Positions 50,685 to 58,907 of a stretch of DNA of 64,000 nucleotides are shown one piece after another. This stretch comes from Actinokineospora bangkokensis. Lineage in GTDB: Bacteria > Actinomycetota > Actinomycetes > Mycobacteriales > Pseudonocardiaceae. The stretch covers positions 62,001 through 126,000 of the forward strand of contig NZ_MKQR01000013.1 in assembly GCF_001940455.1 (NCBI RefSeq). Reading direction: 5' to 3'. Under the pieces are notes generated by a model. It was not told the DNA's origin. It saw nothing but the letters and a program-made list of their open reading frames with translations, and did not search any database. How positions within the stretch are numbered: position 1 is the first letter of the stretch; each line of letters begins with the position of its first letter. The position numbers were made by a program, and so were the translations under genes.

Positions 50685-51512
50685 TCAGCGGTCGCCGGGG
50701 GTGGAGGTGACCAGGCCGCCGACGAAGTGGCGCTGGGCGAGCAGGAACAGCACGACCATGGGCACGGTGGCGATGAGGCTGGCGGCGAGGACGAGCTCCC
50801 ACTGCGACTCCCCCGCCTGGCCGAACCGGTCCAGCACCACCTTGAGGCCGCGCGGCAGGGTGTAGAACTGCGGTTCGCGCAGGTAGATCAGCGGCTTCAC
50901 CAGGTCCGTCCACGCGGCGCGCAGCTCGAAGACGAACACCACGACCAGCGCGGGCCGGGCCAGCGGGAGCGCGATCGAGGTGAACGCGCGCAGCGCGCTC
51001 GCGCCGTCCACCCTGGCCGCGTCGAACACCTCCGAGGGCAGGCCGAGGAAGAACTGGCGCAGCAGGAAGATGTAGAACGCCGACCCGAACAGGTTCTGCG
51101 CCCACAGGGGGACCTGGGTGGTGGCTAGCCCCGCGGCGTGCCACTCCAGGTACACCGGCACCATCGTCACCGCGCCCGGCAGCATCATCGTGGCCAGCAC
51201 GAGCCCGAACAGCAGGTTGCGCCCGCGGAAGCGGTACCTGGCGAAGCCGTAGGCCACCAGGGAGCTGGAGATGGTGGCGGCGGCCGCCGCGGCCACCCCG
51301 ACCGCTACGCTGTTGCCGATCCAGGTGAGCAGGGGCACGGCCCGCCACACCTCGACGAGGTTCTGCGGGGAGAACGGCGTGGGCCACAGGTTGTTGTCGA
51401 AGACGTGCGAGCGGTCCTTGAAGGCCGCGCTCAGCAACCAGGCGAACGGGTAGCCGAAGGCCCCCGCCAGCACCACCAGCCCGGCCAGTGCCCCGATCCG
51501 ACGCGCGTTCAC
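50685..51512 (-). CDS. Carbohydrate ABC importer permease (MalG type)
   Basis: A 275-residue permease with about six transmembrane helices. The cytoplasmic coupling loop is VFDAARVDGASALRAFTSIALP, the EAA-type motif of MalG-family permeases. It pairs with the MalF-type permease encoded just upstream, whose stop overlaps this GTG (GTGA). Together with the binding protein at 52472 they form a CUT1 sugar importer. No ATPase gene is adjacent; a shared MsmK-like ATPase elsewhere would be needed. Confidence 0.9.
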   Translation of the reverse strand: MNARRIGALAGLVVLAGAFGYPFAWLLSAAFKDRSHVFDNNLWPTPFSPQNLVEVWRAVPLLTWIGNSVAVGVAAAAAATISSSLVAYGFARYRFRGRNLLFGLVLATMMLPGAVTMVPVYLEWHAAGLATTQVPLWAQNLFGSAFYIFLLRQFFLGLPSEVFDAARVDGASALRAFTSIALPLARPALVVVFVFELRAAWTDLVKPLIYLREPQFYTLPRGLKVVLDRFGQAGESQWELVLAASLIATVPMVVLFLLAQRHFVGGLVTSTPGDR

Positions 51513-52471
51513 CGCGGTTCCCCCTCGTAGTGCACGAGCCGCCTGCTCACCCGCACCTGCACGGCGGTGATGACGGCGATGACCAGGAACAGCACCCACG
51601 CCAGCGCCGAGGCGTAGCCCATCCGCAGCGAGCCGAACGCCTGCTGGAACAGGTAGACGACGTAGAACAGCGCGGAGTCGTCGCGCGCGGCCTCGGTCTG
51701 GGCGTTGCCGTAGAACATCACGTACGCCTCGGTGAAGACCTGCAACGAGGCGATCGTGTTCACCAGGACGACGAAGTACAGCGTGCCGCTGATCTGCGGC
51801 AGGGTCACGTGCCAGAACCGCCGCCACGGGCCCGCGCCGTCGAGCGCCGCGGCCTCCAGCAGCTCCGGTGGCACCCGGCTCAGCGCGGCGAGCAGGATGA
51901 CGGCGGTGCTGCCGACCGTCCACAGGCTCATCAGCACCAGCCCGGGCTTGACCCAGTCCGGGTCGGTGGTCCAGTTCGGGCCGGTGAACCCGAACCAGCC
52001 GAGCACGTCGTTGATGGCGCCGGTCTGCCCGTTGAGCAGCAGCAGGAACATCGCCGCCAGCGCCACGGGCGGGGTCATCACCGGCAGGTAGAGCACGGTG
52101 CGGAAGAACCCGGCCGCGCGCCCCGCCTTGCGCACCAGGCCCGCCAGCCCGAGCGCGAGCACGATCTGGGCGGGCACGTGCAGCACGGTGAAGAACGCCG
52201 TGTTCCACAGCGCGGTGGCGACCTTGGGGTCGCCCAGCAGCTCAGCGTAGTTGTCGGCGCCCACGTACTCGGGGGAGGTGAGCATGTCGTAGCGGGTGAA
52301 CGACAACCACAGGCTGATCGCCATGGGGGCGATGGTGAACACGACGACGCCGACAAGCCACGGCGACAGGAACCACCACGCGGCCCGGTTCTCCTTGCCG
52401 GGCTTGTTCCTCCTGGGCGTCGGGGCGGTGACCGCGGGGGCGGTGGCGGCGGGGTTGTCCGTGAGCGCCAT
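51509..52471 (-). CDS. Carbohydrate ABC importer permease (MalF type)
   Basis: A 320-residue permease with about six transmembrane helices after a ~25-residue cytoplasmic tail. FLSPWLVGVVVFTIAPM starts the membrane part, and the coupling loop is ELLEAAALDGAGPWRRFWHVTLP. It forms the translocation channel with the MalG-type partner. The ATG follows directly after the stop of the binding-protein gene, so the order is binding protein, MalF type, MalG type. Sugar specificity is unknown. Confidence 0.9.
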   Translation of the reverse strand: MALTDNPAATAPAVTAPTPRRNKPGKENRAAWWFLSPWLVGVVVFTIAPMAISLWLSFTRYDMLTSPEYVGADNYAELLGDPKVATALWNTAFFTVLHVPAQIVLALGLAGLVRKAGRAAGFFRTVLYLPVMTPPVALAAMFLLLLNGQTGAINDVLGWFGFTGPNWTTDPDWVKPGLVLMSLWTVGSTAVILLAALSRVPPELLEAAALDGAGPWRRFWHVTLPQISGTLYFVVLVNTIASLQVFTEAYVMFYGNAQTEAARDDSALFYVVYLFQQAFGSLRMGYASALAWVLFLVIAVITAVQVRVSRRLVHYEGEPR

Positions 52472-53803
52472 CTAGTCCCCCATCACCCGGGCCAGGGCGG
52501 CGTCCGCCTCGCGCTGCGCCTGGCCGAGCGCCTCGGCCGGGGTTTGCGCACCGGTCAGCGCCCGCGTCGCCGCGGACTGCCAGGCCCGGATCAGGTCGGG
52601 CCCCGCCGGGCTGGGCGGCAGGGCGAATGCGGTGTCCTGGAGGGATCGGACCACAGGTACCCCCTGTTCGAGGATGCGATTGCCGCCGGGCCGGTAGACC
52701 CGGCTGAAGATCAGCTCGTCGGCGGCGCGGTTGGCGGTGAAGGTGCCGCCGTAGGGGCGGCCCTTGGCCGCGAGCGCGTCGCGGCGGGCGGTCGCGGCGG
52801 TGACCCAGGTGTCCGCGGCGGTCATGGTGGTGATGAAGTCGCAGGCCCGGTCGGGGTGGCGGGCGCCGGTCGGGATGGCCCACGCCTGGCCGCCGAGCTC
52901 GCTGGTCGGGGTGCCCGCGCGGTCGGTGACGGGGACGACGGTGACGTCGACGTCGGGTGAGTTGGTGGCCAGGGTGTTGAGGTAGAACGAGTCCATCGGC
53001 ATCGCCGCGAGCTGGCCCGCGGCGTACTCGTTGTCGGCGCCGAACTCGTTGAAGCCGTCCTTGAACGCCTTGAACGCGGCCCAGCCGCCCTGGGCGCGCA
53101 CCAGGTCGGTGGTGAAGGTCAGCGCCTCGACCACCCGCGGGTCGTCCAGGCGCGCGTGCCGCCCGTCCGGGTCCACCAGCTCGACGCCGTTGAGCTTGGC
53201 CCACAGCGGCAGGAAGTCGGGGACCTTGGGGTCGAACCCGATGCGCCGCACGCCGTCGGCGGTGTCGGCCAGCCGCGGGGCCAGCCGCGCCAGGGCGCCC
53301 CAGTCGGTCGTGGTCAGCTGGGCCGGGTCGACGCCCGCCGCGCGCAGCAGGGGGTTGTTGATGATGAGCACGCGGACGGTGGCGAAGTCGGGGATGCCGT
53401 AGGGCACGCCGTCGTAGGTGATCTGCCGGACGGCGGCAGGCCGGAAGTCGGACAGGTCGACGCCGCGGGCGCGCAGGCAGTCGGTGATGGGTTGGACGGC
53501 GCCGCGCGCGGCGTAGGCGCCGAGCTTGGCGCGGTCGGCGTACACCACGTCCGGTGGTTCGCCGGAGACGACGGCGGAGAGGAACTGCTGCTCGTCGAAG
53601 GCGCCCTCGTTGACGTGCAGGTCGGTGTCCGGGAAGCGCTCGCGGAACACCGCGACCCGCGCGGTGGCGTGCTCGTCGGGCAGGCCGAAGCCCATGGTGC
53701 TCAGCGCGTTGGGCGCGTCCTCCGGCGAGTCCCCGAGGCCCCCGCACGCCGTGCTCCCCAGCAGCACCAGCGCGGCCACCACCGCGCGGAGCCCAGACCC
53801 CAT
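52472..53803 (-). CDS. Sugar ABC importer substrate-binding lipoprotein
   Basis: A 443-residue extracellular solute-binding protein. A short basic start, a hydrophobic core and the lipobox LGSTAC (Cys near 20) show a lipoprotein. The binding domain has DVVYADRAKLGAYAARGAVQPI and GQAWAIPTGARHPDRA. It should deliver an oligosaccharide or sugar to the two permeases downstream. GAGGAGG precedes the ATG. The presence of DYxxFF-type helices supports the CUT1 family; ligand not predictable. Confidence 0.88.
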   Translation of the reverse strand: MGSGLRAVVAALVLLGSTACGGLGDSPEDAPNALSTMGFGLPDEHATARVAVFRERFPDTDLHVNEGAFDEQQFLSAVVSGEPPDVVYADRAKLGAYAARGAVQPITDCLRARGVDLSDFRPAAVRQITYDGVPYGIPDFATVRVLIINNPLLRAAGVDPAQLTTTDWGALARLAPRLADTADGVRRIGFDPKVPDFLPLWAKLNGVELVDPDGRHARLDDPRVVEALTFTTDLVRAQGGWAAFKAFKDGFNEFGADNEYAAGQLAAMPMDSFYLNTLATNSPDVDVTVVPVTDRAGTPTSELGGQAWAIPTGARHPDRACDFITTMTAADTWVTAATARRDALAAKGRPYGGTFTANRAADELIFSRVYRPGGNRILEQGVPVVRSLQDTAFALPPSPAGPDLIRAWQSAATRALTGAQTPAEALGQAQREADAALARVMGD

Positions 53804-53889
53804 GTGCTACCTCCTCGTCGAGACCCGAAAGCTGCCGCCGTGTTCCCCGGCCATGCGGCTTCAAACATCCTTTTCGGGGGAATGCCGCC

Positions 53890-53914
53890 GTTTGGCGCAG
53901 CGGGCCGGTGGTAG
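53890..53914 (+). promoter_or_regulatory. Possible SigB/SigF-like promoter of recQ
   Basis: GTTT, 15 bp, TGGTAG (one mismatch to GGGTAG), 9 bp before the GTG at 53924, which has no Shine-Dalgarno. Confidence 0.42.
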
Positions 53915-53923
53915 TCCCGCCGG

Positions 53924-55492
53924 GTGGCAGACCACTCTGGACGGTTGAGCGGGATCGCGCGCGAGCGCTTCGGCTGGGAGTTGACCGACGAGCAGCAGCG
54001 CGCCGCCGGGGCGGTGCTCGACGGGCGGGACGTGCTGGCGGTGCTGCCCACGGGGGCGGGCAAGTCCGCGATCTACCAGGTGCCGGGCCTGGCGCTGGAC
54101 GGGTTGACGGTGGTGGTGTCACCGCTGGTGGCCCTGCAGCACGACCAGGCGGCGGCATTGGGCGAGGCGGGGGTGTGCGCGGTCGTGGTGAACGCCGACC
54201 GCTCCGCCGCGGCGGCGTGGGAGGCGGTCGAGTCTGGCGAGGCCCGGTTCCTGCTGCTCGCCCCGGAGCAGCTGGCCAAGCCCGAGGTGGTGGAGCGGCT
54301 GCGCGGCGCCGGGGTGGTGCTGTTCGCCGTGGACGAGGCGCACTGCGTGTCGGCGTGGGGGCACGACTTCCGCCCCGACTACCTGCGGTTGGCCGCCGCC
54401 GTCGAGCGGCTGGGCCGCCCGCCGGTGCTGGCGCTGACGGCCACCGCGGCTCCCCCGGTGCGCGACGACGTGGTGGAGCGGTTGGGGATGCGCGACCCGC
54501 TGCGGGTGTGCACCGGGTTCGACCGCCCCAACATCCACCTCGCCGCGCACCGCCACCCCTCCGAGCGCGACCGCCGCGCCGCCGTGCTGGAGCGGGTGCG
54601 CGAGCTGCGGGGGACCGGGCTGGTGTACGCGCCCACCCGCGCCGCCACCGAGGAGATCGCCGCCGAGCTGGGCGCGCGGGCCCGGTGCTTCCACGCCGGG
54701 ATGCCCGCGGGCGAGAAGGAGCGGGTGCACGAGGCGTTCACCGCGGGCGAGGTGGAGGTGGTGGTCGCGACCTCGGCGTTCGGCATGGGCATCGACAAGC
54801 CGGATGTCCGGTTCGTCCTGCACGCGGGCTGCCCGGACTCGCTGGACTCCTACCACCAGCAGGTCGGGCGGGCGGGCCGCGACGGCGACCCGGCCACCGC
54901 CGAGCTGCACCACCGGCCCGAGGACCTGGCCAAGCAGCGGTTCCTCACCGCCACCGGCGTGCCGGAGGACGCCATCCGCGCCGTGGCGAAGGCGGTGCGC
55001 GCCGGGCGCGGGCCCCAGGACGTCGACCTGCCCAGGGCGCGGCGGACGCGGGCGGTGAACCTCCTGGTCGGGGCGGGGGCGGTCGACGGCGACCTGACCT
55101 GGGTGGGGCGCGACCTCGACGAGGCCGTCGCCGAGGCGGTGCGGCTGGCCGAGGTGCACAAGCGGGCGGTGCGGTCGCGGGTCGAGATGGTGCGCGCCTA
55201 CGCCGAGGCCCCGGGGTGCCGCAGGCAGGAGCTGCTGGCCTACTTCGGGGAGGAGCTGCCCGAGCCGTGCGGCAACTGCGACGGGTGCGACGCCGGGCGG
55301 GCGGGCGAGCGGCGCACCAGCAGTGGCGGCTTCGACGTGCACGAGGGGGTGCGGCACGCGGAGTGGGGCCGGGGCGAGGTGATGTCGGTGGAGGACGACC
55401 GGGTGACGGTGCTGTTCGAGGACGAGGGGTACCGGACGCTGTCGCTGGCGGCGGTGCACGACCGCGACCTGCTGGTGCCCGACGCTTCTTGA
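53924..55492 (+). CDS. recQ: RecQ-family DNA helicase
   Basis: A 522-residue superfamily 2 helicase. Walker A is PTGAGKS (42-48) and the DEAH box is at 137-140. VYAPTRAATEE and the motif VI region QQVGRAGRDG are visible. A zinc-binding segment near the end (CRRQELLAYFGE... CGNCDGC) fits the RecQ-Ct zinc domain, and a short C-terminal domain follows instead of HRDC. It unwinds DNA 3' to 5' in recombination and repair. The GTG at 53924 lies 9 bp after a possible -10 box. Confidence 0.92.
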   Translation: MADHSGRLSGIARERFGWELTDEQQRAAGAVLDGRDVLAVLPTGAGKSAIYQVPGLALDGLTVVVSPLVALQHDQAAALGEAGVCAVVVNADRSAAAAWEAVESGEARFLLLAPEQLAKPEVVERLRGAGVVLFAVDEAHCVSAWGHDFRPDYLRLAAAVERLGRPPVLALTATAAPPVRDDVVERLGMRDPLRVCTGFDRPNIHLAAHRHPSERDRRAAVLERVRELRGTGLVYAPTRAATEEIAAELGARARCFHAGMPAGEKERVHEAFTAGEVEVVVATSAFGMGIDKPDVRFVLHAGCPDSLDSYHQQVGRAGRDGDPATAELHHRPEDLAKQRFLTATGVPEDAIRAVAKAVRAGRGPQDVDLPRARRTRAVNLLVGAGAVDGDLTWVGRDLDEAVAEAVRLAEVHKRAVRSRVEMVRAYAEAPGCRRQELLAYFGEELPEPCGNCDGCDAGRAGERRTSSGGFDVHEGVRHAEWGRGEVMSVEDDRVTVLFEDEGYRTLSLAAVHDRDLLVPDAS

Positions 55493-55647
55493 CACCTCGC
55501 CACAGCCCGCGCCCTCGGATCGCGCGCGTCCCGACAACGCAGGTCACGCGGGGTGCCCAACTTCCCCGGAAGCCACGATCACGCGTTTGGGTGCGCCCGT
55601 TCGGGGGAGACCTGCGTCACCAACCCCCCTCCCCCGAGAGGTCCCCC

Positions 55648-56580
55648 GTGCGCATCCGCCTTGCCTGCCTCACCGCCGCGGTCAGCGTCGCTGCGGCCCT
55701 GCTGCTGCCCGCCACCGCCGAGGCCCAGCCCACCCAGCCGCTCACCCCCGGCTTCGCCGTGACGTTCCTGCACAGCCAACTCGTCCCCGAGGCCAGCCCC
55801 GCCGGGGCGAACGACTGGTCGTGCGAGCCGACGGTCGCCCACCCGCGCCCGGTGGTGCTGGTGCACGGCACCTACGAGAACCGCTTCAACGACTTCGGGC
55901 GCATGGCACCCGCCCTGGTCCGCGCCGGGTTCTGCGTGTTCGCGCTCAACTACGGCGACGCCGAGGACAACCTCGCCGCCGTCCCGGAGGCGATCAAGGG
56001 CACGGGCGACATCCGCTACTCGGCGAAGGAACTGGCGGTGTTCGTCGACCGGGTGCTGGAGCGCACCGGCGCCGAGGAGGTGGACGTCGTGGGGCACTCG
56101 CAGGGCGGTCTCATGCCGCGCCAGTACCTCAAGGCCGAGGGCGGGGCGGACAAGGTGGCGAACCTGGTGACGCTGGGCGCGACCCACCACGGCACGTCGT
56201 TGATCGGCATCGCCTCCCTCGTCGACGCGCTGGGGCTGCTCGGGTTCACCCCGCCCGCGATCGGGGTCGCCGCCCAGCAGCAGGTGGTGGGCTCGGAGTT
56301 CCTGCAGGAGCTCAACTCCGGCGGCGACACCGTGCCCGGTGTGGCCTACACGGTGATCGCGACGGTGTTCGACGAGGTGACCACGCCCTACAAGTCCACC
56401 TACCTCAGCGCTGGACCCGGTGCCACCGTGCGGAACGTGACGCTCCAGGACGGGTGCGCGATCGACCTGTCCGACCACCTGTCGATGACGTACTCCCCGC
56501 GCGCCATCGGCATCGTGCGCAAGGCGCTGGACCCGGCCGCGCCGCAGCCGCCGTGCGAGCTGAACGCCCCTCTGCTCTGA
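55648..56580 (+). CDS. Secreted alpha/beta-hydrolase lipase
   Basis: A 310-residue protein with a signal peptide (RIRLACLTAAVSVAAALLL, cleavage near AEAQ). The alpha/beta-hydrolase core has VLVHGTYENRFNDF (oxyanion region) and the nucleophile elbow GHSQGG. Catalytic Asp and His are probably in CAIDLSDHLSM near the C-terminus. It resembles secreted triacylglycerol lipases of the lipase class 2 type. GAGAGG lies before the GTG at 55648, and that start begins right at the signal peptide. It acts outside the cell on lipids or esters. Confidence 0.88.
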   Translation: MRIRLACLTAAVSVAAALLLPATAEAQPTQPLTPGFAVTFLHSQLVPEASPAGANDWSCEPTVAHPRPVVLVHGTYENRFNDFGRMAPALVRAGFCVFALNYGDAEDNLAAVPEAIKGTGDIRYSAKELAVFVDRVLERTGAEEVDVVGHSQGGLMPRQYLKAEGGADKVANLVTLGATHHGTSLIGIASLVDALGLLGFTPPAIGVAAQQQVVGSEFLQELNSGGDTVPGVAYTVIATVFDEVTTPYKSTYLSAGPGATVRNVTLQDGCAIDLSDHLSMTYSPRAIGIVRKALDPAAPQPPCELNAPLL

Positions 56581-56603
56581 GCCCCCGTTGCGCGCACAGC
56601 TGG

Positions 56604-56628
56604 TTACCCTCGGTGCGCGGTGGCAAAC
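56604..56628 (-). promoter_or_regulatory. SigB/SigF-type promoter pointing antisense into the lipase gene
   Basis: Minus strand GTTT, 15 bp, GGGTAA, a full match. It directs transcription into the 3' end of the plus-strand lipase gene. No convincing minus-strand gene follows, so an antisense RNA is possible. Confidence 0.5.
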
Positions 56629-56760
56629 CCCAGCGGCGAAAAGGGCGGCGGGAGGGGCAGCGGAGGTGCGCGGCGCGTGAACGATCACTAGCCTGATCAG
56701 CACCCGGTCGGTGGCAGCAGACGCCGACGCTCCCCCACCCCCGCCGCTGGAGGCACCACC

Positions 56761-57165
56761 GTGCGCGCACCCCTGGCCGAGATCACCACGTCCCGTGACG
56801 GCGACCGCGCCGTGGTCCGCGTGCGGGGGGAGATCGACATGTCCAACGGCGACCAGTTCACCGCCGCCGTGCACGATGCCGCCGCCCAGGGCGCCGCCGC
56901 CCAGGATGCCGGTCCGCCCGCGAGAACCGTGGTGGTGGACCTCTCCAGCACCACCTACTTCGCCTCGGCGGGCTTGGCGGCGCTCGTCTCCGGGGCGAAC
57001 CGCTGCGCGGCGGACGGGGTGGTGTTCCAGGTCGTCGCCCCGCCCCGCAGCGCGCCGCGGCGGGTCGTCGAGCTGACCAGGCTGCACGAGGTGTTCCCGG
57101 TCCTGGACGCCCTGCCCGACAGCACCACCGGCCCGCGCGCGGCCGCGGAGCACGGCCTGCGCTGA
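56761..57165 (+). CDS. STAS-domain protein
   Basis: A 134-residue protein with a STAS domain (about 5-118): AVVRVRGEIDMSNGDQF, then VVVDLSSTTYFASAGLAALV. The phospho-site region reads ASAG, again with Ala before the Gly. An Ala/Gln-rich loop (AAAQGAAAQDAG) is inserted near 42-52. GGAGG precedes the GTG. It lies alone between the lipase gene and a metabolic cassette and has no adjacent kinase. Confidence 0.82.
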   Translation: MRAPLAEITTSRDGDRAVVRVRGEIDMSNGDQFTAAVHDAAAQGAAAQDAGPPARTVVVDLSSTTYFASAGLAALVSGANRCAADGVVFQVVAPPRSAPRRVVELTRLHEVFPVLDALPDSTTGPRAAAEHGLR

Positions 57166-57183
57166 TCGGCGCACGCGCAGTCC

Positions 57184-57218
57184 GGAACCATTCCGTTTCA
57201 GTGGATTGGAACCATCCC
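57184..57218. repeat. Pair of 11-bp near-identical repeats before the acyl-CoA dehydrogenase cassette
   Basis: GGAACCATTCC (57184-57194) and GGAACCATCCC (57208-57218) are 24 bp apart. GGAAC also resembles an ECF sigma -35 box. A possible regulator-binding pair. Confidence 0.5.
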
Positions 57219-57279
57219 GGACAGGGAACTCGGTGACGGCGTGGGCGGCGGGCCCCGCTGTCGCGAGAGGACTGTGCAG

Positions 57280-58197
57280 ATGGGGCGGATGGGCGCTGCC
57301 GAGCGGTTCCGGCACTGGGTGGACTCGGGCCGGGTGGACCTGCCACTGCCGGGAAGCGGGGACACGGGCAAGCGGTGGGCGGGCCTGGCCCAGCTCGGTT
57401 CCGCCGACCTCGCCGCGGCCCGGCTGGCCGAGGGCCACGCCGACGCCGCCGCGATCCTCGCTGAGCTGCACGCCCCTCCCCCTGCGCCCGGGGAACTGTG
57501 GGGGGTGTGGGCGGCTGTTCCGAAATCCCTCACGGCAGCGGAGGTGGACGGCGCCTGGCGCGTGTCCGGCGAACGCCCGTGGTGCTCCGGCGCGCACACG
57601 CTGACCCACGCGCTCGTGACCGCCGAAACCCCGGGCGGCAGCGCTCTGTTCCGCGTGCGGGTGGCCGACGCGACCCCGGTGGAGGGCACGTGGCCCGCGA
57701 CCGGGATGGCCGACAGCGACAGCGGCGCGGTCCGCTTCGCCGAGACCCCGGCGGAACCGGTGGGCGAGCCGGGGGCCTACACCTCCCGCCCCGGCTTCTG
57801 GCACGGCGGGATCGGTGTGGCGGCGGTGTGGTTCGGCGCCGCCTGCGCGGTGGCCCAACCCCTCTACGACAAACGCGACCCGGACCCGCACGCGCTGGCG
57901 CACCTCGGGGCCGTCGAGGAACTGCTGGGCACCGGCGAGGCCCTGTTCTGCGACGCCGCGCGCGTCGTCGACGCCGACCCGGCCGCCGACGCCGAGCGGC
58001 TCGCCCTGCGGGTGCGCGCCGCCGTCGAGCGGATCGCGACCGGGGTGCTCGACCACGTGGGCCGCGCGCTCGGCGCCGGTCCGCTGTGCGCCGACGAGGC
58101 GCACGGGCGGCGGGTGGCCGACCTGACCGTGTACCTGCGGCAGAGCCACGCCGAGCGCGACCTGGCCCGGCTCGGGCAGCTGGCGGTGCGGTCGTGA
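57280..58197 (+). CDS. Acyl-CoA dehydrogenase-like protein
   Basis: A 305-residue protein resembling the acyl-CoA dehydrogenase fold but short (usual ~380). The middle beta-domain is visible (WRVSGERPWCSGAHTLTHALV, LFRVRVADATPVEGTW), followed by a helical C-domain (YLRQSHAERDLARLG). The usual catalytic Glu region is not clear, so its activity is uncertain. It heads a four-gene cassette with a PIG-L deacetylase, a methyltransferase and a GT2 enzyme, all with overlaps. The ATG at 57280 is used for GAGAGG 9 bp upstream; GTG at 57274 is an alternative. Confidence 0.75.
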   Translation: MGRMGAAERFRHWVDSGRVDLPLPGSGDTGKRWAGLAQLGSADLAAARLAEGHADAAAILAELHAPPPAPGELWGVWAAVPKSLTAAEVDGAWRVSGERPWCSGAHTLTHALVTAETPGGSALFRVRVADATPVEGTWPATGMADSDSGAVRFAETPAEPVGEPGAYTSRPGFWHGGIGVAAVWFGAACAVAQPLYDKRDPDPHALAHLGAVEELLGTGEALFCDAARVVDADPAADAERLALRVRAAVERIATGVLDHVGRALGAGPLCADEAHGRRVADLTVYLRQSHAERDLARLGQLAVRS

Positions 58198-58907
58198 CCG
58201 CGATCGAGGGCCTGGGCACCAGCGAGGAGCTGTGGCGGGCCTGGCCCGCGCTGGACGCGCTGCCCCGCTTCACCTTCCCCGGCGGTCCGCTGGTGGTGGT
58301 CGCCCCGCACCCGGACGACGAGGTACTGGGCGCCGGTGGCCTCATGGCGCTCGCGGGGTCGGTGCACCTCGTGGCCGTCACCGACGGCGAGGCGTCCCAC
58401 CCCGGTTCCACCGTGCTCGCGCCGCGGGAGTTGGCGGCCGTGCGGGCGCGGGAATCCGAGGCGGCGCTGGACGTGCTGGGCGTGGACGCGCGGGTCGACC
58501 GCCTGGGGATGCCCGATGGCGGCATCGACGAGGACGCGCTGGCGGCGGCCCTGGTCGAGCGGCTGCCCGCGGGCGGCTGGTGCGCGGCGACCTGGCGCGG
58601 GGACGGCCACCCCGACCACGAGGCCGTGGGCCGGGCGGCGGCCCGCGCCTGCGCCGAGGTGGGCGCGCGGCTGCTGGAGTTCCCGGTGTGGGCCTGGCAC
58701 TGGTCACGCCCCGACGACCACCGGGTGCCGTGGTCGGCGGGCCTGCGCGTGGACCTGCCGCCCGCGGTGGCCGAGGCCAAGCGGCGGGCGGTCCGCGAGT
58801 TCGCCACCCAGGTCGAGCCGCTGGGTCCGGACGCCGCCGACGCGGCGATCCTGCCGCCCCCGGTGCTGGCCCGGCTCACCCGCGGGTTCGAGGTGGTGTT
58901 CGGGTGA
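58194..58907 (+). CDS. PIG-L family deacetylase
   Basis: A 237-residue LmbE/PIG-L zinc deacetylase. The zinc motif is APHPDDEVLGAGG, with the third ligand probably His in GDGHPDHEAVG. Family members remove N-acetyl from GlcNAc-type substrates (as MshB does in mycothiol synthesis). The GTG overlaps the previous stop (GTGA) and its own stop overlaps the methyltransferase gene, so the genes are coupled. The substrate probably carries an N-acetylated sugar or amine, unknown. Confidence 0.9.
   Translation: MTAIEGLGTSEELWRAWPALDALPRFTFPGGPLVVVAPHPDDEVLGAGGLMALAGSVHLVAVTDGEASHPGSTVLAPRELAAVRARESEAALDVLGVDARVDRLGMPDGGIDEDALAAALVERLPAGGWCAATWRGDGHPDHEAVGRAAARACAEVGARLLEFPVWAWHWSRPDDHRVPWSAGLRVDLPPAVAEAKRRAVREFATQVEPLGPDAADAAILPPPVLARLTRGFEVVFG

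Noticed and set aside
55585-55609. GTTT-N15-GGGGAG before the lipase as a stress promoter
   Set aside because: The -10 lacks the TA that is constant in the good sites, and the gene has a normal Shine-Dalgarno with a longer leader.
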